Below are positions 11,322-23,000 of a stretch of 64,000 nt of DNA, one piece after another. Below the pieces are notes generated by a model. It ran no database searches and was not told the DNA's origin. It worked only from the letters and a program-made list of their open reading frames with translations. This DNA is from Parelaphostrongylus tenuis (taxonomy: Eukaryota > Nematoda > Chromadorea > Rhabditida > Metastrongylidae), in contig JAHQIW010004567.1 in assembly GCA_019055375.1 (NCBI GenBank), forward strand, positions 62,001-126,000. Direction: 5' to 3'. Both the position numbers and the translations under genes were made by a program. How positions within the stretch are numbered: position 1 is the stretch's first letter; each line of letters opens with the position of its first letter.

Positions 11322-14300
11322 ATGTCTTGCACAACTACGGAACCGGTCAAGACCACTGAAACAGTGACGGACGATCAGGTGGGCGAAAGCCGCTGTTCTT
11401 ACTGATTTTTCCACTATCGATTATCGATTGGCGTTGGCATCGAGCCAACAGCATCGTTTTTCTCTGGGTACCATGAAATCTCGTGGACAAGAGCTGTTTG
11501 ATTCTTATAAAAGAAAAAAAAAAGACGGGTGAATGAGCGCGCTTTTCGGCGGTGAAATATTTCCCAAGTTTTCCTTCGTATTTTCCAAGAATGAGAATGA
11601 ATAAATATTATTAAAAATTGCTAAAATTAATATTAAGCACTACTTTCCAGCACAGATCGTTCCTATCTTTGGATTTTTGCGGTAGCGTTCTTCTTGCTTG
11701 AATTAACACTGACACTATGTATATGCAAGAATCTTGATTAAGTGCTGTGCAAACCTTCAATCCTTAAGGGACGACGTGTACCAGATGAGGTACACGCGAT
11801 TGTTTGAAAGCCTTTCTCGCTGGACAAATCTTTTCTCTCAGACATTTGGTATTTATTTGAAAGCTTAAATCTCCGCGATTTCAACAATATGTTCGGTTTT
11901 GAAAACAGGCTTTTTCTTACGTTGTAGCAGCCAAAATAAGACTACGTTTCGCTTTAAAATTCCTTAATCTGCTTGGCTAGGGCTTCTCTATGGCTCTTCG
12001 CCAAACTCTTACTAGTCATTCGATGGCTGAAATCTCGAGAATTTCGATGTTGTAACTGGTTTTTTGAAGCGTTGACATAGAACGCTGTTAGAGCGAAAAA
12101 AAGATTGCATTTCGCACTCACATACTCTGTCGTAGAGAAAACTTCTATATATGTACGAAGAAGGCGAGCGCGTAGAGAAAATCATAGAGTATCACGGTGA
12201 CATAAGAAACCTAAGGTTTATCTTTCGAAATGGAGGGAAAACCCAATTGAATAACGAAAATTGCACGCTTCCTGCGAGACGCGCTGTGCGACCGATCAAC
12301 TGCTGTCCCTAAAGGGTTAAGTCGCCTCTACGGAAAAGGCAAGACGCGAGTTCACATCCCATCCGAAGCTGAAAGTTTAAAGAATTTTGACTGGTTAACA
12401 ATGTACTTCTCGACCACTCCCATTGGAACGATTGAATGGAACCCCAAGAAGAATGTCTCGTTCTTCTTCTGAGCTTACACAAGCAGGCACAGAACTTGAT
12501 AACATTTGATGGCCCTTGTGAAGAGTTTGGTCCCACCAATTTTTAGATTTTTTTTCAAATGGATCTCTCTAAATGAGAATTCACGAGACTACGTTTAGGC
12601 TCAAAAACTTGATGAGACCATAACTCTCCACTAGCGTCAATGTAATTTACACGAATTCTTCAATATGCCGCTTCAGTAACAGCGTCATGATGTTATAACT
12701 AAGTATCCAGGAATGTTGAATGATATGCAAAACTTTGAACTTCTCCACCGTTACGATGAGACTCGGGTTCAGCTCCCGCCCGAGGCACGACGTTTTGCGA
12801 ATCACTCAATGTTCTGGGATTCATAATTCCAAATCTCTTTTGTTTTTACTGCTTTTTCGTACTGTTACGATATTTTGAATATATCTGAGAGAATTGAGTG
12901 GTAAGTAAAAGTCTGACCTCATATGGGCGTTGAACCCGCGTCGCGTTTTATCCATATGGGGGGATGCGTGTTACCACTACACCGCACAGGCCACCACTTA
13001 CTCACCATTCATTCTTTAATATCTCTTTGTCATAGCTATCAGGCGCCCACCATTAACAATATTGCTTACCCGACCAAATTTGTTAATGGTTGGTGACTGG
13101 TAGCTCCTATAGAGATATATTGAAAAGTGAGCAGTGAGTAAGCGGTGGCTTCTCTGGTGTAGTGGTAGCACGTGTTTCCGGTGCCGATGAAACGCAGCGC
13201 GGGGTCAACTCCCATCCGCGGTCAAATTTTTGCTCAGCACTCATTCTTTTAGGTTATTCTTGAAGTTATAGTTGTAATGTTGTTTAAAAAGCGAAGGATT
13301 AGAAAGAATTTGTGTACATTAACACAAACGTCTATCATGCGTTAGCAATGTTCCGTCGTCGCTTAATGTAGTTGAATATACTTGGCTTGAATTAAGAGAG
13401 GAAGGCTCTTTGAGAAGGCATAGCTCAGGTCATTTGCCTCTCAAATCAGTAGCTTAATCAGGGTCAGAGACAGATTTTCTCGAGTTCTTCTTATCTTTTC
13501 AAAGGAACATTGAAAGGCGTATCATTGTTTTCTTGATGAGCAGACGCGAAGTTATTAGCGGCATGATTTGTTCAATACAATATTGACTGAGGTTTTGTCG
13601 GTTCTCAGCGTCTTCTGAGCCGTTTTATTCCTTATGGGTCGTCTCCAACAAAAACTGAAAAGCCCTATAAAAAAGCACCTTTGAAGGAGGCGAAAGCGTC
13701 TAAACGTTAACCAATACTGTATTGAAGAAGTCTTGCTGCCGACAACATCGAGTATGCTGTAATAGAAGGAGACAGTGAATTTAAATAGTCCAGAACCAAG
13801 ATTACGAAGATTAAGAAAAGTCAGTTTCAAGAATTGCTCGTGATTTCCAAAAACATCCAATGCTGATCGCACTTGTGATCATGGGAGTTTTGAATGATAT
13901 GCAAAGCAATTGACCTCAGGCGGGAGTTGAACTCGTGTTTCACCGAATCGGCGGCGTGTGCTACCACCACTACACTACCGGCACCACCACTCTTTTTGTT
14001 AATCGCAATATTTATAATCGGAAGAACTCTTGCCTCTTAAATTGTCTTTTATTGAAGCGGCCGTGGTCTTTTAAGTGCGAATGATAGCCATGACTGTATT
14101 GTTAATATTTCGAATCAAGATTTCATTGATTCGACGCAAAGTCGGCTTAATGTATTAGCGACGATGATCATGTCACTAAGCCTGTGCAGTAATGTTAAAC
14201 TTCTCAAATCTGAATTAACAAGACAGTGCTGGCGCAATTATGCCCCGGTGTTGTAGTGGTAGTAGCACGCGTCCCCGGTATGGATGAAACGCAGGTTCGA

Positions 14301-15291
14301 TTCTCGCCTCAGGCCGTGTTTTTGCTCACCACTCAGTTCTCTTAGGTATACAATCAACAAAACATTTTCCAACTCCCATGACCGATACACCATCCTCGAC
14401 ATTAATTGAATAATTCAGTATTTCTCTTCGGTAAGCGCCTCCGAGGTTAATAATAAGAGTGTTCTTATATTACAATAGTAACACAGCACCCTGACAACAC
14501 AATGGCTGGCGTTTCACTGGTCTCGCGTTCTTCGAAGCTTACAAGGGTCAAGTTGACATGCAATCTTTTCAGTTGAAAACTTTCGTAATCAGTGCAGATA
14601 GAGCTTAGTACTTGAGCATTCGATAGCATAGTAAACAGCTTGTTTTATATATACTCACCAGTTCTTGTGTTGACTTCCAGTGCTCTCATCGTAAGTCGAA
14701 GTTTGTAGAAAAAAAAGAAGGAAAGATTGGGCATACTGTTTTGCTATCCTTTCTAAAAACCCTGTGCTACTTCACGTTTTCTGTTAATTCCAGTTTTTTT
14801 TATATATTTAAATATCAAACGACAAATTCAACAATGCACAAACCGCACTTACTTTCGCATCAATCTAACAACACACAATACGCTTAAGGAAATTGATCGT
14901 TCTATGGCAGCTTCGATTTCGTCAACTACTTTTCATATAAAGGAGAAATGATTACAGACCGAACTGGTTTTGCGTTTGTCGCGGGATCCTGAACGACCAC
15001 ACGTGAATTGGACTACAGACACCGTTGACAATGAAAATATGGGAAAAAAGAGGAGCAAGTGTTGTTGCATTTACAAAAAGAAGAAAAGTTGGCAGGATGA
15101 ATCAAGTAGCGATGATTCGGTGAGAACTAGTTTCCCCAGCTATCTCTTCTTCCTTCGAAGTGAGATTATTAATCTATTGATTTAGCTTTGTTTTTTAGGA
15201 TTGCGAAACAGGGAACTGTCGGGGTCACGTCGAGAAGAAAAAGGATAACCCTTCTCGTCCACCAGGTGGCGGTGGGGATGTAATAGCGTAA
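11322..15291 (+). CDS. PPP1R11: Protein phosphatase 1 regulatory subunit 11 / inhibitor-3 family protein
   Basis: Complete small gene of three exons: 11322-11378 (19 codons), 14958-15119 (54 codons) and 15199-15291 (30 codons plus TAA), all phase 0. The 103-residue product follows the family order: a Thr-rich start ending TTETVTDDQ, LVLRLSRDPERPHVNW with an RVxF-like PP1-docking motif (HVNW), the family signature TDTVDNENMGKKRSKCCCIY, an acidic Ser stretch, DCETGNCRGH and a Pro/Gly tail. Human inhibitor-3 (about 126 aa) has the same TDTVDNEHM and CCCIY elements. Members bind and inhibit the PP1 catalytic subunit, mostly in the nucleus; the Cys-rich part has also been linked to ubiquitin ligase activity in mammals. 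Donors gtgggc and gtgaga and acceptors ATTACAG and TTTTTTAG are good. Intron 1 is 3.6 kb and full of tRNA-like repeats; intron 2 is 79 bp. Confidence 0.93.
11760..12180 (+). repeat. Satellite-like degenerate repeat cluster
   Basis: Two to three diverged units, each with a GAAAGCTTAAATCTC or GATGGCTGAAATCTC block, a CGATTTCAACAATATG-like block and a GTTGTAGCAGCCAAAATAAG block. The same units recur at 19.1, 29.3, 45.6-46.4, 51.4-54.2 and 63.7 kb. It lies in intron 1 of the PP1 inhibitor gene. Confidence 0.65.
12755..12830 (+). repeat. Partial tRNA-like repeat, family B
   Basis: Only the 3' half is recognisable: GGGTTCAGCTCCCGCC (B box) followed by the flank TTTTGCGAATCACTCAATGT typical of family B. 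Confidence 0.5.
12895..13260. repeat. Family B tRNA-like cores in a long inverted repeat
   Basis: A minus-strand core (about 12914-12992) faces a plus-strand core (about 13146-13223). The spacer is itself palindromic: CACTTACTCACCATTCATTC and the block down to CACCATTAACA on the left are matched in reverse complement by TGTTAATGGTTGGTGACTGG up to GCAGTGAGTAAGCGGTGG on the right. The whole unit is an imperfect foldback of about 360 bp with a tRNA-like sequence at each end. Confidence 0.8.
13912..14340. repeat. Second head-to-head pair of family B tRNA-like cores
   Basis: The minus-strand core 13912-13985 (reverse complement GGTGCCGGTAGTGTAGTGGT with GAGTTCAACTCCC) faces the plus-strand core 14242-14315 (GCCCCGGTGTTGTAGTGG with GGTTCGATTCTC). 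The outer flanks are TTTGCATATCATTCAAAACT and TTTTTGCTCACCACTCAGTT. The 256-bp spacer is less clearly palindromic than in the neighbouring pair. Confidence 0.75.
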
Positions 15292-15714
15292 TCTCCTTGC
15301 TATTTGCTCATTAGTCAGTTTTTGTCCAAAGTTTTCCGTCTTTGCACCTTCACCAAGGTTGTTCTTTATTCTCGGTGTTTGTATGTCTAGTAGTTATTTG
15401 AATAAGCGAAAGAATAATATAGATGCATAATTTTTGTTTATTCCTAGGAGGCGGGCTGATTTCAACAGTTTTCGTAATGTGTATAATATCCAGCATAATC
15501 TTTTCAGTTCCAAAAGGCTTCCCGATTTGTTGTGAGAGTCCTTTTTCAAAATTTTTTTTCTCAACAGGTGAATTTAGTCGCAGCACTCACGCTAATCACT
15601 TATTTTCGTATTACCTTGTTTTACGGAGTTCTGAGAATAAAATTAGCCTTCCTTATGGTAATGATCACTGAGTTTTTATGCGACAATCTCGTACAAAACC
15701 GAATCCTAGTCTGT

Positions 15715-16015
15715 GTAGTGAGCGCGTGTGTCGCAGTGGTCAGAAGTGTCCTGCGGCGAACATATGGTCGATCAATCAACGGTCGATTGATCCAGTGTGC
15801 GCCAAAGACTTACCGAGCCCTCCAACCCCTCGTGGTTGATGGATTGGTAGCAGACTAGTTTGGGAGCATAGCAGCGCTAACTTGACACATGGGTACGCCA
15901 CAGGGAGTCATTATAAAGGTCAGATATGCATCCACTGAAACCAAACGATGCCAGGTGAAGACTAATGCATGACGCATCCCCCAGGAATGGGTCAACGCTG
16001 AGCTTTATCCTTTAA
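15715..16015 (+). repeat. Dispersed short repeat with an A-box-like start
   Basis: Starts GTGAGCGCGTGTGTCGCAGT, an A-box-like sequence (TCGCAGTGGTCAGAAG), followed by a paired GGTCGATCAATCAACGGTCGATTGATCC hairpin region (in two segments) and a GC-richer body. The body looks unlike the surrounding AT-rich DNA. Probably a SINE, but no second copy was found in the window, so this is inference. Confidence 0.4.
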
Positions 16016-16019
16016 TTCT

Positions 16020-17120
16020 GTCCTGTTATCCATGTTGGTGGCATAATATTGGGCTATTTTATGGTGTTTTAACCATCTCGCAGTGCCCTCTTGACAGTTT
16101 CGTAAGTATTGAATTAGATTAGAAGATAGGTAACCATTGATGAGACTTTTCACGCTCAAAGAGTCATTCGAACAGCTCTACGTTTTTCCGTACCACCGTG
16201 GGTTGACTTGTGGTCGATCATAATTCAGTGTAGACAGCAGCAGTAAGTGCTTCGTCATGAATTTAATCTTCGGTTTTCTCATGATGAAAAATGCATCCCT
16301 TCTTATCGATTATTCTTTGAGAACTCGCTTATAACAGTATAAGCTGATAACATATTCTAAGGCCTTCTTGAGGTCTGTTAAGGCACCTCTAGTGTGAGGC
16401 GAACGGTTCGGATTATTCTAGCAAGCCTCATCAATAGGACATGTCATTCGGCTGCTCGTTACAAATCAGTATATCGCAAGAAAAATTAGCTACGCTCCTG
16501 TTCTTTTCCATGGGTGGCGTGGTTTCTACAGTTAATCAATGTAGCGTCGTATTATTTATTGAAGAAATCTTATTATTTTTTGAGATTAATCACCTCCTAA
16601 CATTGACATGGTTGACTTCTCAAATTCTAAAGCTGAGTAGAGTGCGCTTACTTCTGATAGTGTGCATGGGTTCTAGTGTATCACGTTTCCGTAGTTCGAG
16701 TATTAGAGCAGTATTTCTTCCAACACAGATGCTATATAAGAAGAGAATGTGACAAGCAAATGTCTACATCTAATAGTTTTTTTAAACGTGTGTTGCTGTT
16801 GAGGAGGTGCAGAAATGTGGTAGTCGAATACTAAAGTTCGATACTTAGAGAGATTCTTCTGCTATGGTAAGGTAATAAACGTATAAGGAGACTTCTTCAG
16901 GGTGTATCCTTTTTCACTGACTGTATAATTACCAGTGTGCTTCCAGATGTCACTAAGCAGTTGTGAAGCATTTACAACGCTTCTTATCATGCTAAACAGC
17001 ACTTACAAGAGCCTATAGTCTACATTCCTTTCTTGGATACTTGAATACTCGGGCGATTTCTCTTCACGAACGAATTATACGCACCCTAGCACACGGAAAT
17101 GTTCTGGTTTAGCTGTTTTG
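16020..17120. other. Intergenic, no supported gene
   Basis: One 103-codon open frame (16441-16752) has no splice context and an unconvincing composition. Nothing else is visible. Confidence 0.4.
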
Positions 17121-17124
17121 TTCC

Positions 17125-17400
17125 CTGGAGTCCCGAGCTGAGCGTAGCAGGGTTCCTCAGGTCGTCACCACTTTAGAGCAATCACTGGCCCTTGTGGATC
17201 GAAAGGAGCCTACCACCTTGCGACCAGTAGCTACCAAGAGAGTGGTCATTCCTGATACGGTTTACTCTTAGCTGGGATTTCCGATTGCAAACATCGAACT
17301 CCTTCTCAGCTCGGGTGGCCCTGATGGGAGGTGGAATACCTCTCTGTACTTCGCAGTCCCCAGCTCAGTACTCTGGAATACCTCCCAACCACGCTGAGAC
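17125..17400 (-). repeat. Dispersed ~270-bp repeat, copy 1
   Basis: Read on the minus strand, this matches 35410-35670: shared blocks include GCTGGGGACTGCGAAGTAC versus GTCGAGCTGCGAAGTAC, CAGCTAAGAGTAAACCGTAT versus CAGCTAAGAGTAAATTGTAT, TGGTAGCTACT(G/A)GTC and GGTGACGACCTGAGGAA versus GGTGACAACCTGAGGAA. Confidence 0.8.
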
Positions 17401-17599
17401 GGTAAAGCATTTGTGACGAGTCTAAATTTCAAAGTTCATAAATATATACCAGTTACATATTTTATCAAAATCTACCGACCATTGTTGCATGTTGCAATTC
17501 TTGGATATGTGGGACTTTCCTAAACTTACATTTTCCACTAGGATAGCCATTTCATAAGCTCATAGGATTGAGAGGCTAATATGAAAGGATACAGCTCTG

Positions 17600-17860
17600 G
17601 CGTTGAATAATTCCTAAGGAATGTACTATGCATTCTACTTCATCGAGCATCGTTTGGCGTTACTGAAGTATATCTGGTCTCTGCAATGACTCGCGGAGGC
17701 TCACTGATGTTCCAAGTGAGTGCTGTTATTTCTAAGATAAATCTGATATCAAATTGCCAACCCCTGACAGGAGAAGGCATAAGAAGCATGTGACGCTGAT
17801 TAAGCCAAAGAGCACGTGTGAGTTGCAGAGTTGCAGGACATCTAACCATAGCACCTTAAA
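17600..17860 (+). repeat. Dispersed ~230-bp repeat, copy 1
   Basis: GGAATGTACTATGCATTCTA and ATCGAGCATCGTTTGGCGTT are matched by GGAATGTATCATGAATTCCA and ATCAAGCATTGTTAAAGGTG at about 41317. The similarity continues weakly to the GCATGTGACGCTGATTAAGC block versus GCATGATCAGACCAACGACT. Confidence 0.55.
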
Positions 17861-17869
17861 TGCCTGAAA

Positions 17870-20001
17870 GTTTGGACACCCTTAGCAATATTATTGCGAA
17901 CAACAGGTGCAAGTAATGTTAACAGCCTATGACATGCAATATACTTCAAACCAGAGTAGCATGGAATTGCTTTACAGCATCCTATAAATCGTGTCCAAGT
18001 TCTTGGCTCAGTTGTTTCGCTTTTTCAAATATTGTGAAATTAAGGAGAAGGAAATGAAAAGGTTTGATCATCTAGTTGGCAAGTTCTTTCCTGTTCTTTC
18101 TCCAGCTGCCAATGGGATGGGTGGATCCTTTTCTGCACTAAACTTCGAGTCATGAAAAAACCTGTATATTAACTACTCGCGTATAAATATCTTTCTTCAT
18201 CCATAAAATCGTATATCAGTCTGATCACAAAGCTAAGCTATTCCTCTAATTGTAAAAGGGTTTCCATCATTATACAGCAAAAATCTGTCAGCGTGGCCAA
18301 CTTTCAAGAAGAGATCGAACAACTCGAGACCATAATCGTGCCTTATAAGTGGAATGTACTGGTGAAAGCAGCTGTTCCTCTAAATGGTATGAGGAATTCG
18401 TCAATACACATGGCTTGCGTATCCTGTTGCATTTACTATTCATAGATTTGCTATAGAACTGGAAATCAAATAACCTCCTGATTGTGGGAGTCTAATGTTT
18501 GCCACTTCAAGGTAGTGGCGATGAATCTTTCCAGTGCAGCAACACTTTTTGCATCACTCAACATAATTGTTTATCTCGATCACCATCACCTCCCGACTGG
18601 CCATAAATTGTTCTCAAAAAATCTATCGGTTATGTTCATCTAAAAATGCCGGGAATTAACGAAAAACTGGTTTTGTCCTCTATATGAGACATATAGAGTT
18701 TGATTTTCCACTAGGCTGTTATCGCCTTTCCCATCCCTATAATGATTATCGTATGAGAAGAAGTTGTCTGGTACAAAAAACAACGAAACATACGTGAAGT
18801 GTCCGGAATGCTGACAGCAACGTGGCAAAGTGGTAAATGATAGTGAAATTCAGTACGAGTAGAGCAATAGAGAAAAGATTTTGTCGTACTTCCGTCATTA
18901 ATCCGAAATCTAATACTCAACGGAAACTATCAATTATGGCGTAATGCCGAGAAATTGTCACCGTGGTCAGCTTATAATGAATGGCGAATGAGTTATCCAA
19001 GTCTGTAATCGACAGGAGATTCAGCCACATTTGGCCTTCAACATGATGTGTTAACTCGTTCGAGACGGTGCGTGTACCTCTCCGGATACACGAAAATTTA
19101 AAGGTTTTTTTCGCTGGACAGACCTACTTCTCTAGATTTCCAGTAACTATACAAAAACTTGAATCTCGACGATTTTAGTGCTTTGCTTGTTTCTTGGAAA
19201 TTCCATCTCACTGCGTTGTAGTAGCGAAAATGCGATTACGTTTCATACTTGTTCTGTTGAATGTTAATCGAGACATCTAGATTTTGCAATCAAAAATTTA
19301 CAAAATAACTTTTGTTACGTGAGAGTAATGCCAGAAATTGAGTGGTAATAGACCGTTATTTCAAGTCTAATTGCTAAATTATCTACGTATGCGGAAAAAT
19401 ACTGAAATATATACAGTATAAGTTGTAGAACACTTTCAAATTCTTGATGAAGCATTTCACTCTGAATGCTTGCTGCATAATCTTTTTGATAACCGAAGTT
19501 GTTTGTGAGTTGAATTAACAAAGATCCAATATATATTCGTGGGCACCGTCAAGTCCATCCGAAACAAGTCCTGCTTCTCCATTAAGTTCGTTATTACAAA
19601 TGCGAGTCATGACGATAAAAGGAAAGTCTTGTGTTCTTACTGCTCTATAGTACGAAAACTTGTGTCTCGTTCATGGGCGTCTCAAGATCCTTTTAATTTC
19701 TTCTTCATTTAAAAAAGCTGGCTACGAGCTGAGATTTGCTTGCCTACAGGTGGGAAGCGTTAATATCACCGGATATGCATGATTGGAAATCAATTCGTAT
19801 CGCTTTGTTTGATTCTCACCGATTCAAGAGGTTAACTCTGTTCACGTTATCTTGATGGAAATATGTTGATTATCCCATGTGATCTCTGCGCAAGTGGTCT
19901 CACTTCATGAGAACTTTACAATCATAACTGCACATAATCAGAAGTTTCATATGAGAATAGAATTTCCGATCGCAAATCACTGTTTGCGTCGGTCGAGACA
20001 T
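17870..20001. other. Downstream flank of the channel gene; mostly featureless
   Basis: No supported gene. A single satellite-like unit is visible at about 19060-19260 (the CGTTGTAGTAGCGAAAATGC block). Otherwise AT-rich sequence with short chance frames. Confidence 0.45.
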
Positions 20002-23000
20002 TCACTCTGTTTGTTGTACGGATGTTTCTGAGTTCATCTCGACGTCTTCATCTATATCCTCCTCTTCTGAACCACCTTCGAATGCGGAGTCATCCGAAAG
20101 CTCCTCATTGTTGATCCTGGACCATGGATATGCGGGTAGATGTTGTTTCCTGTCTTCAAAGGAAAAGATCAGTTTGATTCAAAAAATGACAGGATTTTGT
20201 GTAAATTACAGCCTCAAAACGATAAGGTTGTGTAGTTTGGTGGAACAGACTAGTGTTAGTTGAGTAAAATTTTCAAGCATCACTAGTAAACTAAATGAGA
20301 CTTTCTTTTTCCAGTCCAGACTCGATAGTACGATAGTACTACGGTGTAAAATCCAGCTAATTTATTTCCTTAAAAATTTCTCCAACTTCTTGAGCAATTT
20401 AATTTTTTCCACACTCTGCATGTAGTGGAATTAGATTAGAAATATTTTCGTAGATAACTCCCACAGTTGATGGATGCAATCTAACAAATTTTGTATCGAC
20501 CCAAAGTAATTTAGCTATGAACTACTTCTTGATACTAATTAACAGAGTGGTTCCAAAAATTGGGTCAGCAGTATGAGTACTTACCGCTTTTGACAAGCTT
20601 CTCCTTTAGTTCTGCTGTTATTGTTTTTTCTGGGCTCAGTACTTCAGCGACCACGCGTAGCATTTTGGGAGTTCCAAGGCCCGAAATCCGACAAGTTTCC
20701 TGAAGATCACGAGTTTCCACGGCCACTGTTTTCGTCTTCGTGTCATTTTTTAGCATTTGCCTGTAAAGAGGAAGCAACTAGGAAAGGATTGTCTACTACG
20801 TCATCACAAAGATTTGAGAGGGCAAAGATCGAGTCAAATTGCCTAGGAATTTCTCTACCAACTGAGTAAGGTGCGGTCTGTACCATTCAAAGTTTGATAA
20901 TTGATTCTTCCTCAAATGGTCACTTCTATATCAATTTCCTACTTGACAAAATGCAAGCTGAGCATCATAAGCCATTTTAAGAGATCTTTTTGAGAGTTGT
21001 GTGGATTTTGTTTTCTAAAGAGTAGATTCTCGCTCACGCTGCCTTCTTCTTCAGAAGAGCTTGGGCTTGAGGGTAGTACTTTATGACGTCGTTGAGGTCC
21101 TCCTTTGCGAGTACGAAAAGTGTTGCGTAACCCTTCGCTCGTATTGAAGCGGTTCGACGATTGTTGCCTCCAATGGCGAGTAAACTACAAACAGTAATGT
21201 AGGTAATACATGAATCAAGAAGCTAACATATAATGCATTCAGAAAATGTAAACCAGTGAATAAGTGAACTAACAGAGGTCTTGCTCGCTTTATCAGGTCA
21301 TATAATTCCATCACTAGCACCACACTTATAAGTTGATATATGTTATCATGAATATTTCCATTTAGAGGCATATATATATGAGCCTAAGAGTTACCTGATC
21401 TCGCCAAACACTGATCCTTGCATTAGTTCAGCGAAAACTTTTTCGTTGTTATCACCTCCAACTACTTGTAGCACTCCCTGATTTACGATGTACATTTCTT
21501 TGCCGACATCACCCTGAAGCTATTCACCACCTATCAAATAGTTCTTCTCATTACTTATCGCATATAATATACTTGCTTAATAGGCGATGATAAGGGGCTT
21601 TGGAAAAAACAATGATTTTCAAACGTTTTTCTTATATCCAGAGGTTGAGTAGCGCTGGTTCGAGGAGCTCTGCAGTGCAAAAGTGGTCCCTGGTTGGATT
21701 CCGTACCATAGAGCCTCAAACTCTTCATCCGTTTTTGACCAGCAAATTGATGTCAGCTTCGTTTGGGAGGATAAAAACACTGACTCAGATCGAATATGCT
21801 TTTAGTCACCTGTACGATGTTTAACGAAATGAAATGCATGGCGTGTCCCTCAGAAGTTGGTCAATGCCCAGAGCTTTATCCTTCCTGAATCCTAGATGAA
21901 GAAAAGAGAAATGATAATGAAACTCTCTTTTTTGCAAATCATATCTCCGGGAAGGAAGATGACAGGTCGCAGTTTCAACACAAGGTCTCGCAAAAGTGTT
22001 CGATCGCAATCCTACAATTAATTAAGACACTTGAAGCGGTATAGCTTGGTTGAATACTGAAAAGAGTTCGCTGACCTGAAAGAGCTGAACCTTACTGAGC
22101 GTGTTGTAGTGCACTGAAAGGGCCAAGTCCGTTTGCAACTTTAAGGGGAGTTTGTCGATAAGTTTTTTCTCGTCTAAAAATGGCTACTGCAATCATTGGT
22201 AGGTGAAGTCCGATGTTATTACTGCTCAGATTTCAATGAAATAGACGATTCTGACATATACTAATGTGAGTGAGAATTTCGGATTTCTAGTTCGCATAAT
22301 CCCTTTCTCTTTGTTTTTGAAGTGATCGATATCGAAATGCGACATTAACACATAAGATATACTTTGTGTGCCACGTTTCCATTAAGAACTCTTTGCCTTT
22401 TTCTAATAGAACTTTGGAGTGTCACGGATAAATTAATACTAGCGATTCGTACCGAGTGTTTTCTGCTGTTCCCAGGTGTAGATGAACCAGTCGCGGACCC
22501 TGTTCGTCAACTCTTTGGATAGACCAAGTCGTTTGCATTCCGAAAGGGCCATGTCCATTTGTCGACGATATTCCTCTCGCGTACGATTCGCATTGGAAAC
22601 TATGTCTCTAATCTGTAAAACAATACAAATTGTTGATCGTGCGTTTTCTTACTGCATAGACAACCGTGTTTTTCTTGTTTCAATGGTGAAACAACACGTG
22701 GTTGTTACGAATTTTACGGCTAACGTTGCGGCGATTTCGCCTTCATCAATAACACCATCATTGCAAAATTTGTTAGATCATCAATAGAACAAGGTATTGA
22801 TGATCCATAGCATGGTTCAATGTAAGTCAGAATCAAAGATTAGCTTTGCTACTTGTCGACCATATTTTTTACGGTTGTTCATTTCTCGACAAAAGCAAGA
22901 AGTTAATTATGGTAAAACAAAGCACTGCGTACTTGCATAGTCTTTGATAGTATCTCAAAAGATAGATTACTTTCAGAAGAAGGATCCTCAGTGGAAGTCT

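Noticed and set aside
13555..13872. 105-codon minus-strand gene in the PP1 inhibitor intron
   Set aside because: No splice signals or family resemblance; lies among repeats.
16441..16752. 103-codon plus-strand gene
   Set aside because: No splice or start context, no recognisable motif, low-complexity hydrophobic composition of AT-rich DNA.
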